In this document: piece by piece, positions 15,381-17,135 of the stretch | Numbering within the stretch: the stretch's first letter is position 1 | Layout of the letters: every line of letters starts with the position of its first letter | Assembly: GCA_015520475.1 (NCBI GenBank) | Contig: WAQA01000042.1 | Span: 1-17,135 of the forward strand | Direction: 5' to 3' | DNA from: Candidatus Bathyarchaeota archaeon | GTDB taxonomy: Archaea > Thermoproteota > Bathyarchaeia > Bathyarchaeales > WAQA01 | Length of the DNA: 17,135 nt | The notes under the pieces: generated by a model | Database searches by the model: none | Seen by the model: the letters and a program-made list of their open reading frames with translations, nothing else | Told to the model about the DNA's origin: nothing | Translations under genes and position numbers: made by a program

Positions 15381-16879
15381 ATTGGACTCCTCCTAATCCA
15401 TCCTAAATCATTCTTGTATAGGAAACGGACGTCATCTACTGCTAGTTTCAACATTATGAGCCTCTCAAGCCCGCCTCCCCATGCTAATACTGGATGTTTA
15501 ATTCCGAGGGGACGTAGGACTTCAGGTCTAAAGAGTCCCATTCCACATAGCTCAAACCAAGCCTTTAACTTTGGAATGTAAACTGTTGATTGTGCTGATG
15601 GTTCCGTGTATGGGAAGTAGCTGGGCCAGAACTGAACCTTCTTTAATCCGAGCTTGGAATAGAATTCCTTTAGGATACCCATCAAATCTCTTAAGGTCAC
15701 CCTTCTATCCATAACTATCCCTTCGATCTGATGGAACTCTGCTAAATGTTTATAGTCAACCTTCTCGTTCCTGTATACTCTATCTATAGAGAATACTTTT
15801 AATGGTGGATCCTTATGTTCCGCTAGATACTTTATTGTCACAGCCGTTGTATGAGTTCTTAATATCAGCCTTTTAGCTTCTTCTCTCTTCCATTTATATC
15901 CCCAGCCGGTGGATCCTGTTGTCCATCCGTTCTCATGGGTTTTCGCAACCTTCCTCACAATATCCTCTTTAGGTAGATCCCCCATGCTTGGATATGTTAA
16001 GTAGAAGGTGTCCATCATCTCTCTTGCCGGATGGTCCTGCGGTTGGAAGAGGGCGTCGAAGTTCCAGAATGCCGTCTCAACTATTGGTCCGCGTATCTCC
16101 GTGAATCCCATCTCAAGGAATATCTCCCTAATCTCTTGTATTACTTCCTGTGCAGGATGGATCTTTCCCGGATATATTATTGGACCTGGAGCCTCAACAT
16201 TAAACCTTCTAATTCTAATCTCCTTCCATCTTCCACTTCTTATGATCTCAGGCGTTAATTGGCTGACTTCTTCAATTAGTTTTATACTTGTCCTCGCTAG
16301 CTTCCATCCCTCATCAGTTAACTCTAACTCTCTAGTTATCTCTTCATCAACCTCGATTATTCTCCTTCTCTTCAGTGTCTTTATGATGTCTACTGATTCT
16401 CTGTCCAGTTCATCTAGGAACACTGAGCCTCTCTTATTTATTGTCTCTATAACTCTCTCATCTAATCCTCTTTCGGGTTTGCCTATAATCCTTAATCTTC
16501 TATTCTCCTTGTCTATTCTAGCCCAGCCTTTACGGATCATCCAGCCTAGGGCGATTGTGGCTATCTGCCTACTTAAATTAGATGCTTCTATAACCTCGTC
16601 TATGGATGCTTCTCCACCTAGACTTATCAGTGTATTTGCGAGGGTTCTCTCCGGCAAGCCATGTATAGCGTATCTCTTCCCTTCATCGTTTAAGTAAATT
16701 CTCATTCTTTTAGATTCGTGAACCTTTATGAGGCCTCTTGTTTCTAGGGAGAGGGCTGCGCGCATAACAGCTGCATGTGCCAGATCAGCCTCTCTCATTA
16801 CATCTTCAACTGTTCCCTTCCCACCGGCATTCTTTAACGCGTTTAGAGTTTTTTGTTCATTCTCTCTTAACTCAGACAT
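15371..16879 (-). CDS. pheS: Phenylalanyl-tRNA synthetase alpha subunit
   Basis: PheS is the catalytic class II subunit that activates phenylalanine and charges tRNA-Phe. The first about 200 residues hold repeated winged-helix units, each ending in a basic wing (for example LETRGLIKVHESKRMRIYL), as in archaeal and eukaryotic enzymes. The core follows: PAREMMDTFYL (motif 1 region, about 283-293), motif 2 SIDRVYRNEKVDYKHLAEFH (about 366-385) and motif 3 GGGLERLIML (about 467-476). At 502 residues it has the normal archaeal length. ATG 16879 is preceded by GGAGGG (16886-16891) six bases upstream. It is the first gene of the pheS-pheT-PAC2 operon. Confidence 0.96.
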   Translation of the reverse strand: MSELRENEQKTLNALKNAGGKGTVEDVMREADLAHAAVMRAALSLETRGLIKVHESKRMRIYLNDEGKRYAIHGLPERTLANTLISLGGEASIDEVIEASNLSRQIATIALGWMIRKGWARIDKENRRLRIIGKPERGLDERVIETINKRGSVFLDELDRESVDIIKTLKRRRIIEVDEEITRELELTDEGWKLARTSIKLIEEVSQLTPEIIRSGRWKEIRIRRFNVEAPGPIIYPGKIHPAQEVIQEIREIFLEMGFTEIRGPIVETAFWNFDALFQPQDHPAREMMDTFYLTYPSMGDLPKEDIVRKVAKTHENGWTTGSTGWGYKWKREEAKRLILRTHTTAVTIKYLAEHKDPPLKVFSIDRVYRNEKVDYKHLAEFHQIEGIVMDRRVTLRDLMGILKEFYSKLGLKKVQFWPSYFPYTEPSAQSTVYIPKLKAWFELCGMGLFRPEVLRPLGIKHPVLAWGGGLERLIMLKLAVDDVRFLYKNDLGWIRRSPICQ

Positions 16880-17135
16880 TTAAAGCCCTCCGTGGATCTA
16901 AGGATAAAGATGATAAGGACAACTTGTTGATAAACATTTTATGGTTTTATAGGAACCTCGATAGTGCTCTAGAAGGTTTACTGGCATGTTAACGTTTATT
17001 GATTGGCGGATTAATGAAATTGGCGTGGCATCCCTTCTCCACCATTATCCAAAACTATTTTCCATGTAGGGTTATTTATCTCTTTTCTTTATATTCACTG
17101 AACATCCATGTGAATACTGTATAGAAACAGTTAAA
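16880..17135. other. Upstream region of pheS reaching the right edge; no firm gene
   Basis: This region contains the pheS ribosome site and TATA-like box. On the plus strand, ATG 16986 opens a 27-codon frame that stops at TAG 17067-17069. The same frame is then open to the edge and encodes FTEHPCEYCIETVK, which looks like a thioredoxin/glutaredoxin CxxC site, but it has no normal start codon after the TAG. Two minus-strand frames are also open for 19-20 codons from the edge. The data do not decide between a gene start, a gene end or neither. Confidence 0.35.
16944..16954 (-). promoter_or_regulatory. TATA-like box for the pheS operon
   Basis: On the minus strand this reads CCTATAAAACC, about 70 bases upstream of the pheS ATG. 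Transcription starting about 25 bases downstream would give a leader of roughly 40 bases carrying the GGAGGG ribosome site, in contrast to the leaderless-looking promoters elsewhere in the window. Confidence 0.4.

Noticed and set aside
16008..16697. A 229-codon plus-strand frame opposite pheS
   Set aside because: It is the antisense of a strongly conserved synthetase gene. Its Ser/Leu/Ile-rich composition is what reverse-reading this codon usage produces.

Overview
The window is archaeal. It carries the short archaeal/eukaryotic-type PheT (563 aa) with a PheS that has winged-helix repeats at its N-terminus, a PAC2-family protein, a cytoplasmic group 3 [NiFe] hydrogenase, a GvpD-like P-loop ATPase and A/T-rich TATA boxes about 25 bases upstream of several starts. 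AGA/AGG arginine and ATA isoleucine codons are frequent, and TTG is probably the start of at least four genes. This fits a thermophilic or thermophile-derived lineage, perhaps Thermoproteota/TACK, but I cannot fix the taxon from the sequence.

Layout. 1-1044 (-): a GvpD-like P-loop ATPase cut by the left edge. 1045-1408: a gene-free divergent spacer with promoters at both ends. 1409-7481 (+): a peptide/oligosaccharide ABC uptake operon, consisting of a membrane-anchored family 5 binding protein, two permeases, two ATPases and a small two-helix membrane protein. 7689-8393 (-): sfsA. 8464-10790 (+): the small and large subunits of a [NiFe] hydrogenase, with no electron-transfer partner or maturation gene in view. 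10917-11396 (-): a ferritin-like protein. 11552-13048 (+): gatB. 13043-16879 (-): a pheS-pheT-PAC2 operon. 16880-17135: its upstream region, with no firm gene.

How the genes work together. The binding protein captures a peptide or sugar oligomer outside the cell, the DppB/C-type pair moves it across the membrane, and the paired ATPases power this. The hydrogenase would oxidise or evolve H2 in the cytoplasm through an acceptor encoded elsewhere. PheS/PheT charge tRNA-Phe. GatB belongs to the amidotransferase that makes Asn-tRNA and/or Gln-tRNA; its partners GatA and GatC are not here.

Most of the window is recognisable metabolic and translation machinery. I did not find a convincing new multi-gene system. 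The points most worth checking are the orphan two-subunit hydrogenase, the stalk-anchored binding protein, the shared divergent promoter, the altered metal-ligand motif in the ferritin-like protein, and the possible CxxC reading frame interrupted by an amber codon at the right edge.
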